Source: JAZNQN01 sp045590195
GTDB lineage: Bacteria; Bacillota; Clostridia; UMGS1883; UMGS1540
Direction of reading: 5' to 3'
NCBI GenBank assembly: GCA_045590195.1
Contig: JAZNQN010000070.1
Location: 42,433 to 106,432 of the forward strand
DNA: 64,000 nucleotides
Position numbers and translations under genes: made by a program. Shown one piece after another: positions 9,488 to 16,498 of this stretch (the first letter of the stretch is position 1; each line of letters opens with the position of its first letter). Under the pieces are notes generated by a model. The model made no database searches. It was not told the origin of the DNA and saw nothing but the letters and a program-made list of their open reading frames with translations.

Positions 9488-9883
9488 ATGGCAGATAAAA
9501 ATCAGTTCTATGGAACAGGTAGAAGAAAAAAATCAGTTGCACGTGTTCGTCTTATCCCCGGTAAAGGTAACATTACTATAAACGGCAGGGATATTGATGA
9601 TTACTTTGGTCTTGAAACTCTCAAGACTATCGTACGTCAGCCACTTGAAGTTATCGGCGCTGTAGGCAAATACGATGTTGTTTGTCTTGTAAACGGCGGT
9701 GGCGTTTCAGGTCAGGCCGGTGCAATTCGTCACGGTATTTCAAGAGCGCTTCTCGAAGCAGATGGTGAAAACAGACCAGAGCTTAAGAAAGCTGGCTTCT
9801 TAACACGTGACCCAAGAATGAAGGAGAGAAAGAAATACGGACTCAAAGCAGCAAGAAGAGCTCCACAGTTCTCAAAACGTTAA
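9488..9883 (+). CDS. rpsI: 30S ribosomal protein S9 (integration target of the element)
   Basis: Small-subunit protein whose C-terminal tail reaches the P-site tRNA. 131 aa, complete: YGTGRRKKSVARVRL at the N-terminus, GGGVSGQAGAIRHGISRALL in the middle and the basic tail ending APQFSKR. The last 24 bp of the gene are the left attachment core. A second, diverged copy of the final 20 codons lies 20.6 kb downstream at 30410-30469, so the element inserted here without changing the encoded protein. Its transcription terminator is now the one supplied by the element (9894-9926). Confidence 0.97.
   Translation: MADKNQFYGTGRRKKSVARVRLIPGKGNITINGRDIDDYFGLETLKTIVRQPLEVIGAVGKYDVVCLVNGGGVSGQAGAIRHGISRALLEADGENRPELKKAGFLTRDPRMKERKKYGLKAARRAPQFSKR
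9860..9883 (+). repeat. attL core: direct repeat in the 3' end of rpsI
   Basis: 24 bp identical to 30446-30469, ending exactly at the TAA stop codon of rpsI. Sequences diverge immediately after it. Similarity extends upstream as 53 of 60 identical bases with conserved codons. Together with the integrase next to the right copy, this defines the ends of a site-specific insertion. Confidence 0.9.
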
Positions 9884-9893
9884 ATTCATCAAA

Positions 9894-9926
9894 AAACCTT
9901 GGAACTATCACGGTTTCAAGGTTTTT
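9894..9926 (+). terminator. Terminator downstream of rpsI, supplied by the element
   Basis: AAACCTTGGAA pairs with TTTCAAGGTTT (one G-T pair) around a 9-nt loop, followed by T residues. It lies inside the element just after attL. The original host terminator of rpsI is now at 30486-30513. Confidence 0.8.
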
Positions 9927-9976
9927 ATTTTGTTATGATTTGAAAAAGTACGAAAAACCAAAACAAAGCATTTTAA

Positions 9977-10028
9977 GGTTATTTTTGAGGTTATTTTCTG
10001 CTTTTCGGGTTACATTTTGGGTTACATT
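9977..10028 (+). repeat. Left arm-type integrase sites (P' arm)
   Basis: Four related direct repeats: GGTTATTTT at 9977 and 9989 (12 bp apart) and GGTTACATT at 10008 and 10020 (12 bp apart). The first pair, as a 21-bp block at 9977-9997, is repeated exactly at 30341-30361 beside attR. Position and periodicity fit arm-type binding sites for the integrase N-terminal domain; binding itself is inferred. Confidence 0.6.
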
Positions 10029-10038
10029 ATTGTAGCCC

Positions 10039-10197
10039 CTATTCTTTTTTCTTTTCCTCAAGCCTCTTATTTGTTTCTGGAGTTTCTTTTAACCCTTTTA
10101 CAAAATCTAATGTTGCTACAGCTAAACTATCTCTCACATATTCTGGAATGAGTGATGTGTCAATTTTGATTTCATTATCATAAGTTTTGTTGCTCAT
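10039..10197 (-). CDS. Small hypothetical protein, 52 aa
   Basis: Begins MSNKTYDNEIKIDTSLIPEY and ends with a lysine/glutamate-rich tail. I chose the ATG at 10197 because GGGAGGTGAGG lies 6 bp upstream; the longer open frame has no such site. No family recognised. It is the only gene between the left arm sites and the cargo island and reads toward attL. Similar tiny genes are common at the ends of Firmicute phage-like elements. Confidence 0.55.
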   Translation of the reverse strand: MSNKTYDNEIKIDTSLIPEYVRDSLAVATLDFVKGLKETPETNKRLEEKKKE

Positions 10198-10317
10198 GCG
10201 TTTCCTCACCTCCCTCACTATTGTTTGTGTAATCACAGTATGTTTTTCTACATCTGATAGCAAAAGTATTATATCACAAACATAATCCATATGTAGCAAT
10301 TAAGAATAAATAGCGCG

Positions 10318-10395
10318 AATAAAATTAAGCAGGAAAAAGCTAAGGTGCGTTTTGCCACGCACCAAGCCTCAAACACCCACCGGCAGTGCCGTTGG
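10318..10395 (+). repeat. Left inverted repeat of the cargo island
   Basis: Its parts match the reverse complement of 16199-16277 in the same order: AATAAA-type sequence, AGCAGGAAAAAGC (10328-10340, perfect), a variable 25-nt hairpin segment (GGTGCG...CGCACC), then a 30-nt block at 10366-10395 with 29 matches whose core CACCGGCAGTGCCGTTG is itself near-palindromic. Weaker similarity continues inward (GGTGC-GTTTTGG). The two repeats enclose the tRNA-like sequence, the ParB-like fragment and the SIR2 operon. Confidence 0.75.
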
Positions 10396-11005
10396 ATATG
10401 GTGCGGTTTTGGGAAAATGGTGCGGTTTGGATGTGCGGTTTCTGTGTAAGACCAATAACACCGACATTTATCGCCGCACATGTAAGAGGTGCATGTGCAA
10501 AAAGGTACTGGAAAATACAAATTAAAGTTCGCGGGCTCTCCGACCCCAAATTTCATTTAGTTAGTAATAAAATTTTTTGGGTATTTCCGTTCCGCTTTCG
10601 GAAGTACATCACAAAATTTTACCTAAAACAGAGAAAATTGCATAAAAAAAGAGGGATATTGCTGCAACAATACCCACTCTTTAAACACATTACTCTTAAT
10701 CTGTAATGCAAAGTTTTATTACAGTATAACAGATATAATTAAAAAAAGCAAGTTGTTACGGTTTTTTCTCAATTCATTTCGGTATTTGCCAAAATATTAC
10801 GCTTTTTCTCCGAATTGTTCCGTTAACCTCATATCGTTTTCTGTATGGTATTGTCTAAAGTACCATACAAATTTTGTGTAATGCGTAACGAAATGACCGA
10901 TTTTTGCCTTACTAACTGAGCTTTTTTCGGGGTCGACGAGCCCGCGGTGCTTGGGGGTGGGTCGTCACAGTACCTTTTTGACCTCGAATCAGCTCTCATT
11001 TTTGC
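10396..11005. other. Non-coding stretch with a nested inverted repeat
   Basis: No credible gene on either strand (short frames lack ribosome binding sites and start context). It contains a second inverted repeat: CAAAAAGGTACTG at 10498-10510 is the exact complement of 10968-10980, and GCGGGCTCTCCGACCCC at 10531-10547 matches 10929-10945 in 15 of 17 positions. The 380 bp between the arms are AT-rich with no recognised motif. Confidence 0.6.
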
Positions 11006-11062
11006 GCTGATGGCAGGACTTGAACCTGCATTGCCTGTCTCTTGCCATTGAGCTACATCAGC
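11006..11062 (-). ncRNA. tRNA-like sequence lacking the anticodon arm
   Basis: Read 5' to 3' on the minus strand (11062 to 11006) it has a perfect 7-bp acceptor stem (GCTGATG/CATCAGC), TA at positions 8-9, a D arm with GCTC, loop GG and GAG, and a perfect 5-bp T stem (GCAGG/CCTGC) with the canonical loop TTCAAGT. Between D and T arms there are only 9 nt, so the whole anticodon stem-loop is missing: 57 nt instead of about 73-76. The 3' end is G then CAA, not CCA. It may be a tRNA pseudogene or a tRNA mimic; it cannot decode a codon. Whether it is transcribed is unknown. Confidence 0.6.
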
Positions 11063-11135
11063 ATATGTGTATATAACAAGGAGCAGACACGCAAGCTTTG
11101 TTATTCTGCCTACGCATCCGCTCCATTATTATTGG

Positions 11136-11411
11136 TTATACTCTCGCAAGTATCTCGGCTTTGCTATACTCGTCTTTCTTTACCATAAGTTTTATAAACT
11201 CGTCTTTGCTAAAGTCCGACAATCTAAATATCTCTTCGGGTTTCATACCGAGTTGCTTGCTTATTTCTTTTACGCTCTTGCCCTCGTCCATGAGCTTCTT
11301 GACGATTGCTTTCATTGGCTCCAGAAGATGTGTACCACGCGCTCTATTGTGTGTGATAGTTCCGTACATATCTTCCGATTCGTCCGAGTGTGCCACGATT
11401 ACGACCGGCAC
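11136..11411 (-). pseudogene. Truncated ParB/IbrB-like domain protein fragment
   Basis: The 91-codon frame encodes PVVIVAHSDESEDMYGTI followed by a THNRARGTH-like motif and a helix-turn-helix-like segment (GKSVKEISKQLGMKPEEIFRL). This matches the C-terminal half of ParB-like nuclease-fold (IbrB-type) proteins that often precede terminase genes in Firmicute phages. The N-terminal half with the catalytic-fold strands is missing: an in-frame stop lies about a dozen codons upstream, and the possible GTG start has no convincing SD. It is read as a remnant of a larger gene lost when the island formed. Confidence 0.55.
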
Positions 11412-11539
11412 CTTACCGCCGAGCTTTGTTTTGTAGTTCCTGACTCAATAACGAATATCGTTATTTTATAACATTTACAGTAATTGCTAGATATATTTCT
11501 TAAAACATTGTGAATGGTGCTTGCAAGACAACGCCCCGA

Positions 11540-11568
11540 TTTACATTTTTGACAAAATATGATATAAT
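11540..11568 (+). promoter_or_regulatory. Promoter of the SIR2 operon
   Basis: TTTACA at 11540-11545, a 17-bp spacer and TATAAT at 11563-11568. It leaves a leader of about 95 nt before the first gene. It is the only good promoter between the ParB-like fragment and the operon. Confidence 0.65.
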
Positions 11569-11672
11569 ATGTCTAATGCATACAATCTTGTATAACAAAT
11601 AAAATGTGACTCGGTTCGGAGCGTTTTGTTATCTGGTTTTTTGCTTAATAGTTTTATTTTTGGAGGTAGTAT

Positions 11673-12395
11673 ATGGAGTCTAAAAAGATTAAATTTAATG
11701 GTGAAATCAAAGGGTTTCCGTTAATAAAAATAAAATCACGAGAGATTATTGATAAAATTCGCGCTGGCTCCTTTTATATGAGCAGCTTAAGAAAATATAG
11801 GGAAATGCACGCAGAATGTGGAGACGACACAATAGGCGATCCAAACGAAGGAAAGGTAATTATACATGATGCTATGTTTGTGAGTGAAGAAATGGGGTTA
11901 TGTGAGCAGGTAACCGACCAGCCTATTGCAACTGTTAATGAAAACGATTTTGTGTTTTGCATGTTTGGAGTAAATCCAAATAAACATGATAAATTTTTGT
12001 TTTCCGAGGAACAAAAGCAAAAATTAATAGGTTTTGATGATACAGCTATGATAGTTACAGATGTATATGAATTCTGCAGAAGAATTGCAAAGGCTGCAGA
12101 AGAAAGAAATCTAAAAATAAGCAGTGGCTTTGTAAATTACTATGATGAAACAGTAGATAATGTTAATTTATATATAAATTTGATTACAAAAGGAACAGAA
12201 AATATAGTATTTCATAAAACCAAAAAATATGAATATCAGCAGGAATACAGATTCACAATTCCTAATAATACTGGGGACGATTATTTAGAGTTGGACATTG
12301 GTGATATATCTGATATAACCGAAGTGTTTTCAACAGAAGAAATGTTTTCTGCAATTATAGAACGCAAAGCTAACCGTATTGAGGAGGGGTTATAA
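11673..12395 (+). CDS. Unrecognised 240-aa protein, partner of the SIR2 protein
   Basis: First gene of a two-gene operon. The ATG follows GGAGGTAGTAT and the stop overlaps the start of the SIR2 gene (TAATG), so the two are translationally coupled. I do not recognise the family with confidence. Visible: a soluble mixed alpha/beta protein, AGSFYMSSLRKYRE near residue 31, GDPNEG near 55, DFVFCMF near 90, and KKYEYQQEYRF near residue 200. This order (small-to-large motif, D-x-x-EG, hydrophobic strand with Cys, K-x-Y-x-Q-E-x-R) is weakly reminiscent of DUF2971-type proteins. It has no membrane segment or signal peptide. By position it may be a regulator, sensor or co-effector of the SIR2 enzyme; that is inference. 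Confidence 0.75.
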   Translation: MESKKIKFNGEIKGFPLIKIKSREIIDKIRAGSFYMSSLRKYREMHAECGDDTIGDPNEGKVIIHDAMFVSEEMGLCEQVTDQPIATVNENDFVFCMFGVNPNKHDKFLFSEEQKQKLIGFDDTAMIVTDVYEFCRRIAKAAEERNLKISSGFVNYYDETVDNVNLYINLITKGTENIVFHKTKKYEYQQEYRFTIPNNTGDDYLELDIGDISDITEVFSTEEMFSAIIERKANRIEEGL

Positions 12396-15300
12396 TGGAA
12401 AATGCCGAAAGAGTTAATTCTAAGATTTTAGAATACATAAAAGAGATTGCATCCAAAATGAAAAACAATCGCGCGGCAGTTATGGTAGGAGCCGGTTTTA
12501 GCAAAAACGCAGAAGCAATAACTCAAACAGACAAGGAGTTCTTAGATTGGAACGCCTTGGGAGATGAATTTTTTAAAAAGGTAAACGGCCGTAGCCCGGA
12601 TAAAGAAAAATATCTTAATGTATTAAAATTAGCAGAGGAAGTAGAGGCTGCATATGGACGGACGGTTTTAAATGAAATAATCAGAGACAGTTTGCCGGAT
12701 GCTGATTATGCACCATCCAAATTACATGAAAAACTATTAAGCCTGAACTGGAAAGATGTTTTTACAACAAATTATGATACTTTGCTTGAGCGTACCCAGG
12801 AAAGAATTACCGACAGGCACTATAGCATTATTGTGAATAAAGAAGATTTGATATATTCAGCAGAACCGAGAATTATTAAACTTCACGGTAGCTTCCCCTC
12901 AACTTTACCATTTATTATAACAGAAGAGGATTATAGGCAATATCCAAAGAAATCTGCAGTATTTGTAAATACAGTTCAACAGACATTGATAGAGAATGTA
13001 TTATGCTTAATTGGCTTTTCCGGAGACGATCCTAATTTCTTGCAATGGATTGGTTGGATTAGAGATAACCTTGGGAAAGATATGGCTTCTAAAATTTACC
13101 TTATAGGAGTCTTTAATTTTTCAACTGCGCAGCTTAATTTGTTAAACAGTAGAAATATCGTAGTGCTTAACATGAAAAAATGTGAAGGCATAGTTGGACA
13201 CAAGGATGGTTTAGAATTATTCTTAAATACCCTTAGCGATTTAACTAAGGAAAAAGACGAGAACAAATGGCCAAAAGAAAATCAACATCATATTCACTTT
13301 GAAAAGGAAGGTGTTGAGGAGGCTATAAAATCTATTATAGCTGAATGGGAGGAATCTCGCAAAAGTTATCCCGGGTGGTTTGTTCTTCCCCACGATAAAA
13401 GAGCATCTCTGTTAATGTATACAGAATTTTGTGATTTAGCGCTTATGCATATTCAAAAAGGGATAATAGATATAAATACATCGCTTAAATTTTTGTACGA
13501 ATATAGTTGGAGAATTAGTAAATGTCTTCGTCCTATTTTAAAGCGAGAATTTAAAGCTTACGAAAAGGTGATTTTCTCTTTTAATCCGTTTCCTAATAAA
13601 ATTTCCTTAAGTGATAACGAAATCCAATATCCTAAAAACATGCTCGATTGGGATACCTATGCGTACATGTGGATTGAATTGCTACTAGATATGTTCCGTG
13701 CATATAGAGAAAACGGTCAATTTGGGAATCTTAATAGAATTGCTGATATTTTGGAAAAAGTAAAAGATAACTTGACTAAAGAACAGCAAGCGAAATTACA
13801 CTGTGAAACCGTAAGAAAGTATATGTTCCAGCTAAATATTACAGGTGCAAAAGAAGCATTAGAAAAATGGCCGAGGAATATATCATTACCTGAATGGGAA
13901 ATAAAGCGTGCAGGAATACTTATGGAACTTGGTGATGTTTCTCAAGCCTTTAAAGTGATTTCTGATGAACTGAATTATATTAGAAAAGGTCATACTAAAG
14001 AAATAGATTATTACAAAATTTCCATAGAGGCATATTTAAAAATATTGGCATCTTACTGCAAGCAGGCATTAGGAATTTATAATGAGGAATTTGAAATAAA
14101 AACAAAAGATATATTCAATCCTCATATAGAAACAAAATTATTTGAGGTGGCATTAAAAGAACGTCCAAAACCCGAATATGAAAAAGAAACTTTTGACCTG
14201 GGCAGAATTACACGCACAATAATATCAAGCGAGGATAAGAGCTATATCGAAGCATTTCAATTCATACGATATTTTGAGGAAATTGGAATGCCGTTTAATT
14301 GCAATCATATTGTATCCTCAAAAAATGCGGGCATTGAGGCCATTAGCCGCATAACCCCATATTCAACATTATGGTCCTTGATTTTACAGGTTAAAATTGC
14401 TGATACAAAGGTTATTGAAAATATTTGGAACAGAGAAGTCATTGCAGGTATGACTAATGACGAAATAGAAAATATGGGACAATTTTGTATATCAGCTCTA
14501 CAAAATAATTTGGAAATTATCGAAAAAGGTGACCGTTGGAGAGAATCAAATTTTCAATTAGGTATTGCTGAAATAATGCCGGAAATTTTATCCCGACTCT
14601 GCACCCGAATGCCTGACAAGATGAAATTGCAAACGCTGGAGATTTTAAATACAATATATCAGACAAATAACATTGGAAATTTTAAAAATCTAAAAAATCT
14701 TGCGCACAGACTGATAAAAAGCTTAAGCGAAAATATGAAAATAAAGCATTTTGATGTATTAACTAAAGTGTTCTTACGCATTCCTAAAAACGAAATCGAA
14801 AAAAGAGAATTAGGAGATATTTTTGATGAATTCTCCTATCAGGAAGGCAACAAGGATAAATTCAGTAGTGTTGAGGTAGATGCCGATACAACTGATGTAC
14901 TGCTGCAACTGATAAATAAAGATGAAGGTCGAGAACTTGCACTTCAGAGATTGGCGTATTTCTATAAGTTTGGATTGTTGACCTCGGATGAAGCGGAACT
15001 GTTTAAAAACATTCTTTGGAGCAAAACGGACAAGTATGGTTTGCCGGAAATCCCTGATTTTTATTCTAAAAGTTATTTGTTTGATTTGCCGGTTCCTAAA
15101 GGCAAAGATATTAAAAAACTAATAAAAGAATATATCCTATCATTAGAAATACCCAAACAAACCAAAGGTATTACCTTGCGTCCTAATGGAAATAAATCGT
15201 TATTACTCTTAGAATTAGCTTTGTGCACCAATACCTTTGAAAACAAAAATGCTTTAAAATGGACAAGTGATGAAATAAAAATACTGTTAGATAAAATCAT

Positions 15301-16024
15301 TGATGCGTGGGACAACGACAAACAGTATCTAATGAACGAAGATGAGCATGGATTAGATTTAGAGATTGCAGATATAGTTTATGATAAATATAATTCATTA
15401 GATAATGTTATATCACAAGTATTAATTTCTAATGAGTTTAATTTTGAGGACAGGGATACAATTCTAAAATTTGCAAAAGACCTGCAGACATTCGGATTGC
15501 CATATATACAACTCAAAATTCTTATCGAAAAAGATATTCGTGCTTTCAATGAAATTTATAATACCATATGCGGAAATGATGAAAGAAAATTTGTTTCTAC
15601 ATGTGATACGGTATATACATTGACCAGCATGAATGATAAGAATTACGAGCCGGAAATAATAAAAATGTTGGAAAAATTGTCATACATGATAAGAACGCGC
15701 AGAGCACCTGGGTTGACATCAATAATATATTTAATGCACAATCTTATATATAGCAATTTGTTGCCTGAAAACTCTGTGATTCTTGACAATATATTATTTG
15801 GTTTGGACTGTTTGCTTGAAGAAACAAAGTTAGATAATAACGCACTCAATTTAACGGTTAATCAATGTATTAGTTTAAGGGTTGCAGCAAATTCGCTTGC
15901 ATACATTATGTTTAAAAAGTATACTGACAACAATGATATATGCGAGCATTTGCTTCCGTGGAAAGAAATAAGCAACGACTTGTCTGAGTTTTCAGAAGTG
16001 AGAAACAAATGGTTAGACATATAA
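12395..16024 (+). CDS. SIR2-domain defence-type protein with long helical C-terminus
   Basis: 1209 aa. Residues about 20-270 form a SIR2-like NAD-binding domain: VGAGFS (31-36), VFTTNYDTLLER (122-133, Asn126), IKLHGSF (161-167, His164) and GFSGDDPNF (207-215). All residues expected for NAD hydrolysis are present. The remaining ~900 residues are predicted almost entirely helical and repeat-like, with no membrane segment, ending in an EVRNKW motif. Architecture and length resemble the DSR1/DSR2 defence-associated sirtuins, which kill infected cells by depleting NAD+ on sensing a phage protein; a DUF4020-type C-terminus is possible but I cannot verify it. It is coupled to the upstream 240-aa gene. 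AT content is higher than in host genes, in keeping with transfer. Confidence 0.85.
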   Translation: MENAERVNSKILEYIKEIASKMKNNRAAVMVGAGFSKNAEAITQTDKEFLDWNALGDEFFKKVNGRSPDKEKYLNVLKLAEEVEAAYGRTVLNEIIRDSLPDADYAPSKLHEKLLSLNWKDVFTTNYDTLLERTQERITDRHYSIIVNKEDLIYSAEPRIIKLHGSFPSTLPFIITEEDYRQYPKKSAVFVNTVQQTLIENVLCLIGFSGDDPNFLQWIGWIRDNLGKDMASKIYLIGVFNFSTAQLNLLNSRNIVVLNMKKCEGIVGHKDGLELFLNTLSDLTKEKDENKWPKENQHHIHFEKEGVEEAIKSIIAEWEESRKSYPGWFVLPHDKRASLLMYTEFCDLALMHIQKGIIDINTSLKFLYEYSWRISKCLRPILKREFKAYEKVIFSFNPFPNKISLSDNEIQYPKNMLDWDTYAYMWIELLLDMFRAYRENGQFGNLNRIADILEKVKDNLTKEQQAKLHCETVRKYMFQLNITGAKEALEKWPRNISLPEWEIKRAGILMELGDVSQAFKVISDELNYIRKGHTKEIDYYKISIEAYLKILASYCKQALGIYNEEFEIKTKDIFNPHIETKLFEVALKERPKPEYEKETFDLGRITRTIISSEDKSYIEAFQFIRYFEEIGMPFNCNHIVSSKNAGIEAISRITPYSTLWSLILQVKIADTKVIENIWNREVIAGMTNDEIENMGQFCISALQNNLEIIEKGDRWRESNFQLGIAEIMPEILSRLCTRMPDKMKLQTLEILNTIYQTNNIGNFKNLKNLAHRLIKSLSENMKIKHFDVLTKVFLRIPKNEIEKRELGDIFDEFSYQEGNKDKFSSVEVDADTTDVLLQLINKDEGRELALQRLAYFYKFGLLTSDEAELFKNILWSKTDKYGLPEIPDFYSKSYLFDLPVPKGKDIKKLIKEYILSLEIPKQTKGITLRPNGNKSLLLLELALCTNTFENKNALKWTSDEIKILLDKIIDAWDNDKQYLMNEDEHGLDLEIADIVYDKYNSLDNVISQVLISNEFNFEDRDTILKFAKDLQTFGLPYIQLKILIEKDIRAFNEIYNTICGNDERKFVSTCDTVYTLTSMNDKNYEPEIIKMLEKLSYMIRTRRAPGLTSIIYLMHNLIYSNLLPENSVILDNILFGLDCLLEETKLDNNALNLTVNQCISLRVAANSLAYIMFKKYTDNNDICEHLLPWKEISNDLSEFSEVRNKWLDI

Positions 16025-16033
16025 CCGTATTAA

Positions 16034-16062
16034 AGTCGCATCAAAATCGGTGCGGCTTTTTT
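16034..16062 (+). terminator. Terminator of the SIR2 operon
   Basis: A 9-bp stem AGTCGCATC/GGTGCGGCT (with G-T pairs, loop AAAATC region) followed by six T, 10 bp after the SIR2 stop codon. Confidence 0.7.
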
Positions 16063-16198
16063 CTCTAAATAAGATTCAGGTGATAGATCACATTTTTACA
16101 GTCGACACCACCCAAAACACCACCCAAACCGCTAAACAATCGGCAAAACGGAGTCATTTTCACCAAAACAGCACCAACCGTCCTTTTTTGACACCACC

Positions 16199-16277
16199 CC
16201 AACGGCACTGCCGGTGGGCGTTTGAGGCAGTTGTGGCGGCTCACCGACACCACTGCTTTTTCCTGCTCAAATTTATT
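16199..16277 (-). repeat. Right inverted repeat of the cargo island
   Basis: Reverse complement of the left repeat at 10318-10395: 30-nt block at 16199-16228 (29/30), variable hairpin segment of 26 nt, then GCTTTTTCCTGCT at 16255-16267 (perfect). The sequence inside it (16090-16198) is rich in GGTGGTGT/ACACCACC motifs. No gene is seen between the SIR2 stop and the tape measure gene. Confidence 0.75.
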
Positions 16278-16423
16278 TTTTGATAATTGTGCAAATTTAT
16301 ATTTACAATCATCTCACAAAGGGCAAAAAAGCCAGTTGCAACACAAAGAAAAGTTCCCGGCCGATAAACACTCGTCCGATATATAAAAGAGCTTTACAGG
16401 GCATTTAAGCCCTCAAAAACAAA

Positions 16424-16463
16424 AATACCTCTTACCGAGATATTTCACAAGGTAAGGGGTATT
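16424..16463 (-). terminator. Terminator of the tail gene operon
   Basis: 13-bp stem: AATACCTCTTACC (16424-16436) pairs with GGTAAGGGGTATT (16451-16463) with one G-T pair. On the minus strand it is followed by a T-rich run. It lies 36 bp after the tape measure stop codon, so the late transcript ends at the border of the cargo island. Confidence 0.8.
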
Positions 16464-16498
16464 AGTTTGTTTGATGAAATAAAGTTAAATTGGATTTA

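Noticed and set aside
10269..10706. Open frames on both strands within and beside the left inverted repeat
   Set aside because: They run through the inverted repeat and hairpins, lack start signals, and the encoded peptides are Cys/Trp-rich and unlike real proteins.
11006..11062. Functional tRNA on the minus strand
   Set aside because: There is no anticodon stem-loop and no CCA; total length is 57 nt. Kept as a tRNA-like element only.
11067..11471. Plus-strand open frames of 112-134 codons opposite the ParB-like fragment
   Set aside because: No ribosome binding site and no family-like composition; the minus strand has the recognisable ParB/IbrB-like sequence, so these are shadows.
12395..16024. 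Thoeris ThsA or SIR2-HerA system
   Set aside because: No TIR-domain ThsB and no HerA ATPase gene is adjacent; ThsA is far shorter (about 480 aa) with a SLOG domain, not seen here.
16090..16200. Repeated ACACCACC/GGTGGTGT motifs considered as a small repeat array or CRISPR-like locus
   Set aside because: Spacing is irregular, there are no spacers of uniform length and no cas genes; better explained as the degenerate inner part of the right inverted repeat.
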